Shown: piece by piece, positions 21,974 through 33,117 of the stretch
Layout: every line of letters starts with the position of its first letter
Numbering within the stretch: the first letter of the stretch is position 1
DNA from: UBA6164 sp964527325
Lineage (GTDB): Bacteria; Patescibacteriota; Gracilibacteria; BD1-5; UBA6164
Direction: 5' to 3'
DNA: 64,000 bases
Assembly (NCBI GenBank): GCA_964527325.1
Contig: CAZGNU010000001.1
Span: forward strand, 1-64,000
Made by a program: the position numbers and the translations under genes
The notes under the pieces: model-generated
The model's input: only the letters and a program-made list of their open reading frames with translations
Told to the model about the DNA's origin: nothing
Databases searched by the model: none

Positions 21974-23539
21974 ATGATTAAAGAGAAATATGAAAAATTA
22001 CCAGAATTAATTAGAGAAAAATATATGCAAGATATTGAGGTTTCACAACCTATAAAAATATTAGAGCATATAGTTTTTATATGAAAAAAATTTGGTGCAT
22101 CAGATGTTCATATTACTTGAGTACCTTATGATGAAACAACTTGAGATAAACTAGTAAAAATAAAGTATCGTATTGATGGTAAGTTAGATAACTATATTTA
22201 CAATCTAGATGAAGAGGTTAGAAATAATCCAAAAAGTTATATAACTATGGATAAGTTTGATCAAGTAATGAGATGAATAAAAACAGCAATAGAGATGGAA
22301 TATAATGAAACTGAAGTTCCTCAAGATGCTGCTTATAAATTTGAACATTTTGATTCATCATGAGTTAAAATTGATGAAACAAAAGTTAGGGTAAATTCAA
22401 TGCCTATTTGAGTAGATATAATTAAAAAATGAGAAGTATGAGTTCATCAATCTCTTGTTATGAGAATAATTAATGACTCAGTTGATTCACTACCTAAATA
22501 TAAAGAGTTATGAATTATGCCTACTGATATGAATAGACTAGATAAATTTCTAGATTCTCAAAAAGGTGCATTAATAATATCATGACCAACAGGTTCTTGA
22601 AAATCCGTATTTTTACAAGTAATAATGAATGTTATTGCTTCAGATGATAAGAAAATTCATACATTAGAAGATCCAATTGAATATAGAAATCCATTATTAA
22701 TACAAACTCAAATAAAATCTGATAAAGGATTTACTTGGCAAGAATGAATAAGATGATTAATGAGACAAGATCCTGATATAATTATGGTTTGAGAAGTTAG
22801 AGATGAAGAAAGTGCAGAGCTATTTATTGAAGCTTCACTTACATGACATATGTGATTTGCGACTACACATGCAAAAACTTGATGTTGAGCTTTTGATAGA
22901 CTCAAATTAATGTGAGTTAAGCCTTATATTATTGTATGATGAATTTCAATTAGTGCTTCAGAAAGATTATCTCAAAAACTATGTCCTGATTGTAAAATTA
23001 AAGTTGATGATGATGTTACAAAAGAAAAATTAGAAAATATTTGGGAGGATAAATTCTGAAAATTCGATTTTTCTACTCTAACAGCAAAAGACATTTGTAG
23101 AATGATAGGTGATGATTGACTTACTCAACTAGATATGTTTGAAAATCTATATAGCCAATTTAAGAGCTCTAAAAAGAAGCTTAGAAAAGCAACAGAAGAA
23201 GAAAAGGTAGAAATACAAAGATTTAATAAGTGAGAACATGCTAAGTTAGTAAAATGACTTAAAGAACATTTTGTTAGTAATTTATATAATAGATTAGAAG
23301 CAAAAGAGTGAGAGTCAACTTGTTCTAGATGTTTATGAAAATGAGTAAAGTGAAGAATTTGAATCTTTGAATTTATTGAAACAACAAAGGAAATCGAACA
23401 GCAAGTACTAGAAGATGTTCCTTTAAAACATATGGAAACATATGTAAGAGATAGTAATATTTTAACCCTTGATAGATATTGAATAATTAGAGCTATGAGA
23501 GGTGAAATAGATATGCAGGAATTACTTAAATTATTATAA
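21974..23539 (+). CDS. pilB: PilB/GspE-type pilus assembly ATPase
   Basis: The 521-residue protein powers pilus extension from the cytoplasm. Visible motifs are GASDVHITG (residues 40-48), Walker A SGPTGSGKS near 204-212, the Asp box HTLEDPIEY, Walker B PDIIMVGEVRDEE and the His box ATTHAKTG. A zinc tetracysteine is split between CPDC (near 337) and CSRC (near 446), with an insertion of about 100 charged residues between the two Cys pairs; usual spacing is far shorter. The N-terminal MshEN domain is missing. Downstream genes follow within 13 bases, so it leads a long operon. Confidence 0.93.
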
Positions 23540-23552
23540 TAATTATATTTAT

Positions 23553-24968
23553 ATGACTGAAAGTACATTTAAATTAGATAAATCCTTAAAAGGAAAATTT
23601 AATAACTATTTATCAGATAATGATAAATTACAGTTTATTATTGAATTAGCATTAAATAGCAGATTTTCTGATATTTATATTACTGAGTGAAAATCAGTTC
23701 AATATAAGAAAAATGGAATTATTACTTTAACAAAGGATATGATACCTAGTGATTTAAATATATCACCTGATGTTTCTAGTCCTGACTTTCATTGATTCCT
23801 TAAAAGTATTTTTCCAGAGGATGAAGATATTACAGTTTTAAGTAGAATTTTATCTAATCAAAAATCTTTTGATTACTGAGTTTGATATAAATTTTCTCAT
23901 AAGAAACCTACAGAAAAAAAATGAGAAACAGAAGTAGTAGAAGAAGATATTAGACTTAGGTTAAACTTTGTTAATACTGTTAATTGAGTTATGTTAACAA
24001 TAAGACCATTACTAAATATAGGATTAACTTATGAAAATCTTACATCAATGAAATGGGCTGTTAATTATGGAAAAACTTTATTAAAAGAAAATGAGGATGA
24101 CACTATTCCAGTAGAAGTAAAAAAAGATGCTCTAGAACAGCTTGAAAAAATGGATACTGTATCAAAAATTATTAAGTCTGATTTTACTAGAAGATCAGGA
24201 TTAATTTTAGTAACATGATCAACATGAGAATGAAAATCTACATTAGTAACATCTCTATTAGAGGATATTCTTGAAAAAACAGATAAACACATTTTAACCT
24301 TAGAAGATCCAATTGAGTATGTATTTAAACCAAAAAGATGAAAAGTATCTCAGATTGAAATAGGTTCACATATAAAAGATTTTTCTTCATGAATTAGATG
24401 ATCAAAAAGAGAAAATCCAGATATTGTATATATACAAGAGATTCGTGATAAACAAAGTGCAGAGGCATTAGTTGAATTATTATGAAGTGGTGTATTAGTT
24501 ATTACTACTTTACATACTTGAAGTGTTAGCGAAACTATTGATAGGCTTATATGATTAATGTCTGAGGATGCTAATCAGGACTATATTAGATCTTTTATTT
24601 CAAGACAGATTATTTCAATAATTAATCAAAAATTAATTTATGTTAATCATAAGGAAAGAATCATAACAAAATGAATTCAAGAATATTTACATGTTGCTTG
24701 ATCTTCAAGAAAATGAATAAAAGAAAATAAATATAATGAATTAGAATCAAGTATTTTAGATAGTCAGCCACCTAATAAATCTATTACAAAAATACTTTGG
24801 AATTTCTATTTACTTTGAATTATTTCAATGTGAGACTTGCTTTCAAATGTTACAAATTTAGATAGTTTAGAAAATTTAATATCAGATTCTAAAACAGTAA
24901 TTAGAGATGATGATAAAGAAGAATTACTTACTTATTTTTGAGTAAAGTCCCTTGAGAATCTTAAATAA
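23553..24968 (+). CDS. pilT: PilT-like ATPase, longer form
   Basis: The 471-residue protein has a PilT-like N-terminal domain (FSDIYITEGKSVQYKKNG, then LRLNFVNTVNGVMLTIRPL), Walker A GSTGEGKST near residue 229, Asp box LTLEDPIEY, Walker B PDIVYIQEIRD and His box TTLHTGS. It is about 110 residues longer than the gene at 7925, mainly through an insertion around residues 150-210. Walker A carries Glu in place of the usual Ser/Val. It follows pilB by 13 bases, where pilT often sits, and probably drives retraction. Confidence 0.88.
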
Positions 24969-24974
24969 TATAAT

Positions 24975-25331
24975 ATGTTAGATTTACTTTACAATGTTTA
25001 CAATTTAAAAGATCATTTTAATGATAATTCATTTAAGATGTATTTAATCGGTAATAATGGTGTATATTATTACTGATTTATTGATGTTGAAAATACACAA
25101 GATTATACATTAAATGAAATTCGTTCTAGTGAATTTAGAGATGAAGTATCTATATTAATAGAACCTTGAAAATATTTTCCTTTTAAAAACAAAGATAAGA
25201 TATTTGTTTCATATGATGGAAATAAGGTATTAAGTATCTTACTTAGGACATATAATAGAGATGTTGTTGAATTAACCACAAAAAACCTATCAATAAATTG
25301 ACTAGAATTTTTTAATATGATAAAATATTAA
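24975..25331 (+). CDS. hypothetical protein, 118 aa
   Basis: This soluble protein of 118 residues starts 6 bases after the PilT-like gene. It has alternating polar and aliphatic residues (MYLIGNNGVYYYGFIDV, KIFVSYDGNKVLSILL) suggesting a small beta-rich fold. No motif is recognised. Its place inside the pilB-pilT-pilC operon suggests a cytoplasmic pilus accessory or regulator. Confidence 0.72.
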
Positions 25332-25368
25332 TGTAATTAATATATATATTATATAACATAAAAATTCT

Positions 25369-26724
25369 ATGTATAGAAGTAGAGCACAAACAAAGACAAA
25401 GAAATCTTTACAAGAATTAGAGCAAATTAAAAATACTGAACTTAATATTGATTCAGAACAAAAAGTAACTGAAACAATAAAACCAGAAGATCTCCTTAGA
25501 TATATTTCCATGTGAGATTTTTCAAAGGTACAGTCAGCAATAAAACAACAAATTTCAAGTGATCAATCAAACTATAATAATGATATCAGTGATGCATTAA
25601 ATAAATTGAATAAATCAGTAGATGCTTTTACTAATGTTCAAACAGAGTTAATGATAGCTTTATGAGCCTTAAATAATTTATTATCATATGTTGATTGAAA
25701 GGACTACTTTATTGAATGATTTAATAATGTAACTTTTGATTTATCTGATTCAAATAATAAAGCTTTAAGTTTAAAAATAGATGAACTTACTAAAATATTT
25801 TGAAAAGACGAAACAGTAAAACTTTTAGGACAAATATCAAATTCTATTACCTCATCAAAATCATTAAGTGATACTACTGAAGAAAATGATTCACCTTTTT
25901 GAGATAAACCAAAAATATTAGAGACTAATAAAGAAGAAAATGAATTAAAAACTTTTAATATAGAAGAAAATTTTTCAGAAGAAGAGGGTAAAAATGATGA
26001 GTTGGATTCTACTGTAGCAGAAGAAAAACAAAATTCAGAAACTAATACATTTGATATTGGTAGTTCTTTTGCTGAAATAAGAGATGATACTGATAATGTT
26101 GAGAATTCAACTAACAATGAAATAGATAAAACTCAAGATGATGTTTTAGATAACAATAATCATGTAGAAAATGAAAAACAAGAAGAAGAAAAAGTATCAT
26201 TTAATATAGAGGAAAATTTTTCAGAAGAAGAAAGTGATAGTAATTCTGAAATAAAGGAAGAAGAAAAAAACCAGGATCAAATACCTGAATCAGCTCATGA
26301 AGAAGAAAATAATGATAGTGATGAAGAAACAGATAATGAAGCTATTACTGAAGAGAATGAAGTTATAGAAAATAAGGATAATGAAAAAGAAATAGAAGAT
26401 AAAAAAGAATCTAACTCATTTGATATTGCAGATTCTTTTAGTGATTTTTCTAAAACTTCAGAAGAAGAACCTGAAGAAGAATCTAAAATGGAAATAAATG
26501 AAACATCTACTGAAGTAAATAAGGTTGAAGCTGATGAAAATAGTCAAAAAGAAGATGTCCAGGAAGAAGTTCCTTCATCTAATACAAAAAGAAGTTATTT
26601 TGACTCATTTGAGTCTATGGCTGACTATAGTTTTGAAGATGAAGAAGAGGATAAAAATCAACCTAAAGTAGCTGAATCAGCTCAAAAAGAAGAAAGACTG
26701 GAAGAATTTAAATTAATTGTTTAG
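25369..26724 (+). CDS. highly acidic repeat-motif protein, 451 aa
   Basis: The first 190 residues are mixed helical, possibly coiled coil, and the remaining 260 are a Glu/Asp/Asn/Ser-rich disordered tail. A short motif recurs in the tail: FNIEENFSEEE at residue 196, FDIGSSFAE at 228, FNIEENFSEEE at 278 and FDIADSFSDF at 351. Repeated aromatic motifs in an acidic tether look like docking sites for a partner. No signal or membrane segment is present, so it should be cytoplasmic. It lies between pilT and pilC, so the platform ATPases are candidate partners. I do not recognise a family. Confidence 0.82.
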
Positions 26725-26733
26725 ATATAAAAT

Positions 26734-27943
26734 ATGAATACTCCAAAACAATATAACATAAAAGTCATTCCAAAAAAGTGATGACAGATTGAATACAAGG
26801 TTTTTCTTTGATATGATAAGGAAGATGCTAAAAAAGAAGCTTCTTCTCAATGATACCAAATAATTTCTGAGGATAAAGATATTCAAGCAGTTGAATATTG
26901 AAAAAATGATAAACCATTATTTTATTCAAAAAAAATTACAAAGAAAGATATTTTGCTTTTCTTTGAACTTTTTTCTAACTTAACAAATTTACCACCATTA
27001 AAGCAAGTAGAAATACTAAAAAAACAAACAAAAAAGTTTATTATGAAACTTTTCTATGATGATTTAACTACTTATATATCTAAATGAAAGAGTCTCCATG
27101 ATATAATTGAGATGCCAAAGTGGAAAAAATTCTTTTCTCATAATCAAGTAGAATTAATAAAGGTTTGATTAGACAATAAGAAATTTAGCTGAAGAACAAA
27201 AAAATGAGTTAGAAATAAAATCGGCATTAATAATGGCTGCAGTTTATCCTTTAATGATATTAACAACCTTAATACTAGCATCTTTTGTATTATTTATATT
27301 CATTTTACCTCAAATGATGGTTTTAACATGATGAATGGAATTACCACCACTAACACAAATATTATTTGATATAAGATGATTAATTTTGAACTATTGATAT
27401 CTTACAATTTGATTAATTATTACAGTATTTATTTGAGTTTATGTTCTTATTCAATGATATCAATGAAGATTTCTTTTTCATAGATTCCTGTTAATGTTAC
27501 CTTGAGTATGACAATTATTAAGAATGAGGACAGAGATGCAAATTTCGAAGATACTTGAATTTTCATCAAAAGCTTGAATGCAACCTGATCAAAAATTGGA
27601 ATTACTTTTAAGTTGAGTAAATAATTTAGTTTATAAAGAATATTTCAAGGATCATAATAAAACGATAAATATGTGATGAAAATTAATAAACATATTTTCA
27701 AATGATAAAATGTTTTCATTTAGATTACAATGATATATTGAAACTTGAGATCTGCCTACTGGTGACTTAGGAAAACTTATGAAGGTTCACTATGATAGAA
27801 CCCTAGTTGAGATACAAAAAGTTGTAAAATTAGTCCAAACACTTTTAAATACTATTATCATTTTTATTCTTTGATGAGTAGTTTGATTGTTTGCAGGTTG
27901 AATATTACAACTTGTATTAAAAATGACTGAATCTGTATTATAA
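26734..27943 (+). CDS. pilC: PilC-like inner-membrane platform protein, apparent frameshift
   Basis: Two frames must be joined. From the ATG at 26734 the cytoplasmic part reads in one frame to about 27173 (ending ELIKVGLD). The sequence then continues in the +1 frame as TIRNLAEEQKNELEIKSALI and on through three membrane helices (YPLMILTTLILASFVLFIFI; ILNYGYLTIGLIITVFIGVY; NTIIIFILGGVVGLFAGGIL) to TAA at 27941. The first frame would otherwise run on to TAG at 27481-27483 with unrelated residues, and the second frame has a TAG immediately before the join and no start codon there. Compared with other PilC proteins, about seven residues of the G-E-x-x-G-x-L loop seem missing at the join. It may be inactivated, frameshifted in translation, or a sequence error. 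Confidence 0.8.
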
Positions 27944-27953
27944 TTATGAAAAA

Positions 27954-29138
27954 ATGAAAAATGTAAAAAAATGATTTACAGCTATATGAGTATTACTATT
28001 ATTTTGAGCTATTTCATGATTCTTAATAATTTCTTATTCTTTATTAAAGGATAGTTTATGAAATGTAAATAACTATACTGATAAAACAAGAGCCATAAAT
28101 AACTCAATAATATGAATAGAAGATGCAAAGAGCTTTTTTTATAATAATAAAGCTCTCTTTTATGATTTTAATGATATGTCTTCATGTGATACAATATGAA
28201 GTGTATCTAACTATGCTAATTATAACCTGAATTCATTTACTCTTAATGAAACTCTACACTTTAAAAATTTATGAGATGATATTATTTGAGAAGAAAACCT
28301 AAAAGATGATCAGTGATTTTTAAATAGAACTTGTTCAATTTATACAAAATGAATTCCTAATAAAAATAAATCAGATTATTCAATTTTATGAGAACCTAGT
28401 TCATTGTGAAGTGATTATATATGACAAGTAGATGAGAATGGTTACTATAACATATCTAAAATAATGGATAATAAGTGATTTTGATATTTCTTCACTTCAA
28501 GTCAAATAGGGGAAGATGAAATAAATGTAAAATTAGATTATAACTTTGATCAATTTGAATGAATTGACTCTTTAAATATATATGATGAAGAGTTAAAAGA
28601 AAAAGTACTCCTATTAAAGAAAAATGATCCAGGACAAGAAATTACTAAATCTACTCTAAAAGCTATATTAACCGATAGTATGTATGTATATTCAGATGCA
28701 AATTTAGAAATTTGAATAATAGAATTTGATGGTGATTTTGATATATCAGATTGATTCACAATAGATAAAACATCATGAAATATAATGGAAAGTGTACATA
28801 AGAATTGAAATAACATTATATGAACAACCAGAGGTAGGTTATTATGTGATTGAGTCTATAAAACATGTGAGTTAAATGATATAGTATTACAAAATAATAA
28901 AATATATTTCATCTATTTGAAATCTTTTGAAAAGCCTACAACTTATCACTTAGAGTTAACAAATAAGATTTGAGATTCTATTTTCATACCATCAAATAAT
29001 CTATCAATTAAAAGTTATTGAATATCTAATGGGGAATTATATGAGAATAATGATGTAGTTGATATTTCAAAAAAATGATGATATTTTAGTGATTTTTCTT
29101 CAGTAATTTACAATTATGTATACTTTTCGAAAAATTAA
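27954..29138 (+). CDS. pseudopilin-like protein lacking Glu5
   Basis: The 394-residue product begins MKNVKKGFTAIGVLLLFGAI. The Gly (TGA) before the cut and F-T are kept, but position 5 is Gly rather than Glu. GspK-type tip pseudopilins also lack Glu5, so a tip role is possible. The rest is a large polar domain with Cys in SSCDT, RTCSI, LLCDG and KTCEL, and an Asp-rich FDGDFDISDGF. The start at 27954 is chosen because the ATG at 27946 meets TAA after six codons. Confidence 0.8.
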
Positions 29139-29167
29139 TTGCTGGAACTTGATTATATATGTATAAT
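29139..29167 (+). promoter_or_regulatory. promoter TTGCTG-17-TATAAT before the 29200 operon
   Basis: TTGCTG (29139-29144) begins directly after the pseudopilin stop, and TATAAT (29162-29167) follows after 17 bases. It would start a separate transcript for 29200-32837. Confidence 0.65.
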
Positions 29168-29199
29168 ATGATAAAATATTTAATAACTAATATGACATT

Positions 29200-29784
29200 A
29201 TGGATTTTAAAAATATTGAAAAAATAAGACCAGAAGTTTTTAAAAAAATTTCTAGTGTTGATAAGGATAAATTAGAAGAATATTATTGAGAAATTTCAAT
29301 ACTAACTGATATTTCTGATAAGTCCTATGATAATAAAGAGATTTCATCTCCTTATATAGCGAAAATGAATGATTCATACTTAGTTGATTATTTCTTAGGA
29401 AAGTATTCTGTAGATAAAAAAGAATGGTTAAATTTTCTTATTGATGTAAATAAGTTAGTTTGAAAGTTAGATAGCAGGGATATTGATTTAGTTATTTGAG
29501 ATATTGATAGTATTTCAAAAGATTTTTTTACAAAATATATTCCACTAACAAATAAATGTGATAAAGATTTTTTCGATAAGTTGAATATTAAAGGAAGAGA
29601 TTGAATAAATGATTACGAACTTATGGTTTCTTGATTTAGTGAGATTACATACTGATTAATGGAACAAAGCATTATTTCTAAATGATTGATATTAGATGTT
29701 ATAATTGACTGAATATCTGAATCTCAAACATTTGATGAAATAGTTTTTAGAATTAATAACCTATTCGAGGCATATGGACAATAA
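29200..29784 (+). CDS. hypothetical protein, 194 aa
   Basis: This is a soluble, Asp/Ile/Ser-rich protein without signal or membrane helix (MDFKNIEKIRPEVFKK). The C-terminal half looks helical. The start at 29200 is used because the upstream ATG at 29192 soon meets TAA. Its last 11 bases overlap the next gene. It opens an operon of small envelope proteins, so a cytoplasmic partner for them is plausible; no family is recognised. Confidence 0.75.
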
Positions 29785-30001
29785 AATGGTATGGATTTAT
29801 ATATGAATAGTAATATCTTTTCTTTATATATGATTTTCTCTATATGACTATAAATATTGAGATTTTACTGAAAATGAAATAAGAGATATTAAAACAGATA
29901 CAGATATACAAAGATTACCTAAAATTATATATGATGAAAAAACTGTAGATAAACTCTATAACTCTATTTCCTTAGAAAAGGAATATAATAATAATAAATA
30001 A
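29774..30001 (+). CDS. small single-pass membrane protein, 75 aa
   Basis: It has one membrane helix at residues 5-23 (MVWIYIGIVISFLYIGFSL) followed by a charged region. It overlaps the upstream gene by 11 bases and ends in the junction TAATTATG with the next gene. It is too small to classify; bitopic partners of this size are common in pilus platforms. Confidence 0.7.
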
Positions 30002-30003
30002 TT

Positions 30004-30792
30004 ATGTTTAAAAAAGTCTTACATATTTTGATAACACTAATAGTACTTGTGAGTATTTGATTAACTGGATACACTTATTATGAATATAATAGTAGTATTA
30101 AAGATCCACTAATTAAGCAAATATCGCAAAATATAGTTGTTGAGCTACCAGAATACTATACATATAGTGTTGATAATGCTTACTTAACAAGTTTTATACT
30201 TAAGACTTGAATTTTTGCATTAGATAAATCAGTTACTTTAGATTGATTTTATCATAAAGATTGGCTTCCTTTAGCATTTAATTATTGTTCATTATTAAAA
30301 AAAGATGCATTTGAAGTAGATAATGATTTTGATAATGATAATATACCTGATTTTAAAGATGTTTTTCCATATGATTATTCTAATTGAGATTTTGCTATTA
30401 GAAAAAGCACTTCTTTAGACTTTGATGAAGACTGATTATCTAATGCACATGATAAAGATGCTGATTGAAATTGAGTAGATGATATTTTTCAATGAATATG
30501 TATGGATAGGGAATCAAATTCAGATCAAATTAAAAAACTATATCCTAAAAAAGCTCAAGACCTATTTTTAACAAATAAAGATAAAATACATTCAATCTTA
30601 GAAAATATGTTATTCGAATTTATAGATATTTATAAGATTGAAGATCCATTTACTTCAGATGAGGAAGTAGAAAAAAATATTGAAAGTATATTTAATAAAT
30701 TACTTTTTGATGATAGTATAGTTATTGAATTTGGAGATAAAAGTTTAATTATAGATAAAAAAGATATTATTAATAAAATAAATAATAATTAG
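30004..30792 (+). CDS. membrane-anchored protein with calcium-binding-type Asp repeats
   Basis: The 262-residue protein has an N-terminal membrane helix (ILITLIVLVSIGLTGYTYY). An outer-face domain follows with thrombospondin type 3-like Asp-rich loops: DFDNDNIPDFKDVFPYD near residue 101 and DFDEDGLSNAHDKDADGNG near 139. Such loops bind calcium in related surface proteins. The C-terminal 90 residues are helical and charged. It may be a periplasmic or surface part of the pilus system, by position. Confidence 0.8.
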
Positions 30793-30793
30793 G

Positions 30794-31342
30794 ATGTCAG
30801 AACTAAAACCACAGTTATATTGAAATATTTATAAAAAAGAACAAAGAACAATGTTAATTACAACATTCGTTCTTGTTTTACTGTTGGTAAATTTAGTTTA
30901 TTTTATTCCAGAACTTTATAATCAGAAGCAAGAATATTATAAATTAGAATATACTGAAGAATTATTTGATAATCCACAGTATAGATATAGAGATTTCTTA
31001 GACTGAACATTAAATATAGATGATATAATAGCCAAAAAATCTATTATAGAATCTAATACTTTACATAAAAAAGATCCTAATAACTATAAGTATATAGAAA
31101 AGTATATTTCTGATAGATTAGCTGAAATATGATTAGAACCTTTTAAATTTAATAGTGTTTATAATTTCAGAAATTCGGGAAGGAATTCAATTATACTAGA
31201 TATAACTTTAGCTGATAAGGAGAAACTAACATCCTTTATATCTAAAGTGAGTGAAAATTGATTCTTATGAAAAAATGTAAGTATTCAAAAAGAGTGATGA
31301 ATTTACAAGTGAAAAGTTGAATTGGTTTTCGAGATAAAATAA
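30794..31342 (+). CDS. PilO-like inner-membrane pilus protein, 182 aa
   Basis: A short cytoplasmic start (SELKPQLYGNIYKKEQRT) is followed by a membrane helix at 20-37 (MLITTFVLVLLLVNLVYFI), a charged helical stretch, and a C-terminal alpha/beta domain with NSIILDITLADKEKLTSFIS. This layout is that of PilN/PilO alignment proteins. It starts one base after the previous stop. Assignment is by topology and context; sequence motifs in this family are weak. Confidence 0.65.
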
Positions 31343-31405
31343 TTTTGAATGTTTAATAATATATGTATATTAATATTAAAGGTTTTATTTTTTTAATAAA
31401 TAATT

Positions 31406-32095
31406 ATGATAAAAAAGGCTTTTTCTTTCTTAGTGGTATGAGTTTTAACAGTTTCTAGTGCTTTTGCAGCTACAGACTTAACTCAAGAATTAGATGGTAA
31501 ATGATGAACATTAAAAGTAAACAATAGTCTTACAATTAACTATGATGAAGGTTCTTTCGAAGAAACAGTTATTTTTAATGCAAGAACAGTTTCTCAATTA
31601 GAATGAGGAATTGATTCTTCAAAATATGATGATAAATGAGCAGAAGTTTTATATATATCTTTTAAAAATAATATTGGACTTGCTACTATTCCTCAAAAAG
31701 ATATTAGTTTAGGTTATAATAATTTACAAAATTATGATAATCCAGTTTTATTAACATTTAATAATAATAAACTTGTTGTTATTAATGGAACAGATAATGC
31801 ATGAACATATGTTTTTAAATTAGCAGGAGCGATTGATTGAGCTTATAAAATAGTTGATAATTTAGTATGATCTAATGAAAGTACTACTTCAATTTTAGAC
31901 GATAGTATAGATTTGTTATGAAATACATCTGAAGAAGAAATGGAAATTGACTTAAATAGTGCTTGAGAAGAACCAACAGAAGTACTTCTAGCCGATAAAC
32001 CAACTAAGTGAGCTGAAGATTTCTATATACTTATATTGATATTATTTTTGATAGTTGCTACTTTCTGAGGTATAAAACTATATAAAAACTCTTAA
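31406..32095 (+). CDS. secreted protein with signal peptide and C-terminal membrane anchor
   Basis: The 229-residue product has a clear signal peptide (MIKKAFSFLVVGVLTVSSAFA, predicted cut before ATDLTQ), a beta-rich domain (TLKVNNSLTINYDEG, PVLLTFNNNKLVVING), an acidic linker, and a C-terminal membrane helix (FYILILILFLIVATFGGIKLY) with a short basic tail. The fold looks like a cohesin or cadherin-like surface domain, which is an inference. It sits 22 bases before a prepilin gene in the same unit. Confidence 0.8.
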
Positions 32096-32117
32096 TTTAT
32101 TATCTAAAAAAATAAAA

Positions 32118-32837
32118 ATGAACTCTAATAAAAAATGATTTACTTTGATAGAACTTGTAGTTGTAATTACAATAGTATGAATTCTTTGAACAATTTGAGT
32201 AGCTTCCTATGTATTTTTTATAGGTTGAGCTAATGATTCTAAAAGAGTAGCTGATATGCATGAAATTGAAACTATTTTAAAAACAGTAAACTCTAAATGA
32301 ATGAAGCCTAAGTCTTTATGAATGATAGCTGATCAATTTACTACATATCCAGTAGATCCAATTAATGGTTTTGGATACCAATACAATGTTAATACTGATA
32401 CTGCATCTAGTAGATATAAAAAATTAAGTTGAATTTGATTTGTATTATGTACAAATGCACCTTTAGAGAAGTATATAGATAATAACTGAGATGTTCTTAC
32501 AGATTATTTAGATGATTATGAATTTGATAGTTATTGAGAATTTGTATGATGAAAAATAAACAATGTTGTTTCAGGTAAACCTACAAAAATTACACCTAAT
32601 TTAACAATAGCTCACTATTGTTTATGAGAAACAGATGATTTCAATGCTCTAATAGCTTGAGGGGGATGATCAAACTCGTTATGAACAGAAAATTGTAGTG
32701 AATCAATTCTTAATCCTGATCTAGAGTGAGATGAACTTTGAAAGGCATGTAGAATTGTATTTAATCAAGAAAGAACTGCTCAAGCTTCGACTACAAGTCC
32801 TGCTCCAGGAACACCATATGCAATGCCAACTGAGTAG
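32118..32837 (+). CDS. prepilin-like protein, second major-type pilin
   Basis: It starts MNSNKKGFTLIELVVVITIV, with TGA for the Gly before the cut and Glu5 present. The 239-residue size, the region SKRVADMHEIETILKTVNS after the helix and the Gly/Ala-rich C-terminal domain with four or more Cys resemble a GspG-type or main pilin subunit. YPVDPINGFGYQYNV matches the P-x-D-P-x-x-G-x-x-Y theme of type II/IV major pseudopilins. A terminator follows directly. Confidence 0.87.
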
Positions 32838-32853
32838 AAATTAATTTAAATTC

Positions 32854-32884
32854 AAAAAATCCATGTCAAAAGTGGATTTTTTTT
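32854..32884 (+). terminator. terminator after the 32118 prepilin
   Basis: Arms aaaaaatcca (32854-32863) and tggatttttt (32873-32882) with a 9-base loop and a continuing T run end the 29200-32837 unit. Confidence 0.85.
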
Positions 32885-32939
32885 ATTAAGTATGTTAATA
32901 TATATATTATATAACTATATAACTAATAAATATTAAATT

Positions 32940-33116
32940 ATGAAAGATATAATTATAGAGTTAGAAGCTGTAAATGACAAGTTAAGAACCCTTTTAACTT
33001 CTAAAGATTTTCTAAAAGATTTTGATAATCTATCTGATGAAGATAAATCTAGATTTATAGAAGCACAAAATGTATGTGTAAATAATTCTAAAATTTTAAC
33101 TAATAAACTTATATAA
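32940..33116 (+). CDS. small soluble protein, 58 aa
   Basis: It is a 58-residue helical, charged protein (KDIIIELEAVNDKLRTLLTS), which starts the next operon and ends one base before the following ATG. No motif is recognised. It may be a small cytoplasmic adaptor. Confidence 0.68.
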   Translation: MKDIIIELEAVNDKLRTLLTSKDFLKDFDNLSDEDKSRFIEAQNVCVNNSKILTNKLI

Positions 33117-33117
33117 T

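Noticed and set aside
23125..23568. Minus-strand frame of 147 residues
   Set aside because: Antisense to the well-supported pilB gene.
25704..26117. Minus-strand frame of 137 residues
   Set aside because: Antisense shadow of the acidic 25369 gene; Ser/Phe/Leu-rich and with no neighbours on that strand.
26002..26724. A separate gene starting at the internal ATG 26002
   Set aside because: It is in frame with, and part of, the longer 25369-26724 reading frame once TGA is read as Gly.
26734..27483. Treating the first PilC frame as a complete 249-residue gene
   Set aside because: After about 27173 the residues no longer resemble PilC, while the +1 frame has the family's membrane domains.
27946..27966. 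ATG at 27946 as the start of the pseudopilin
   Set aside because: It meets TAA after six codons; the ATG at 27954 gives the KGFTAIG signal.
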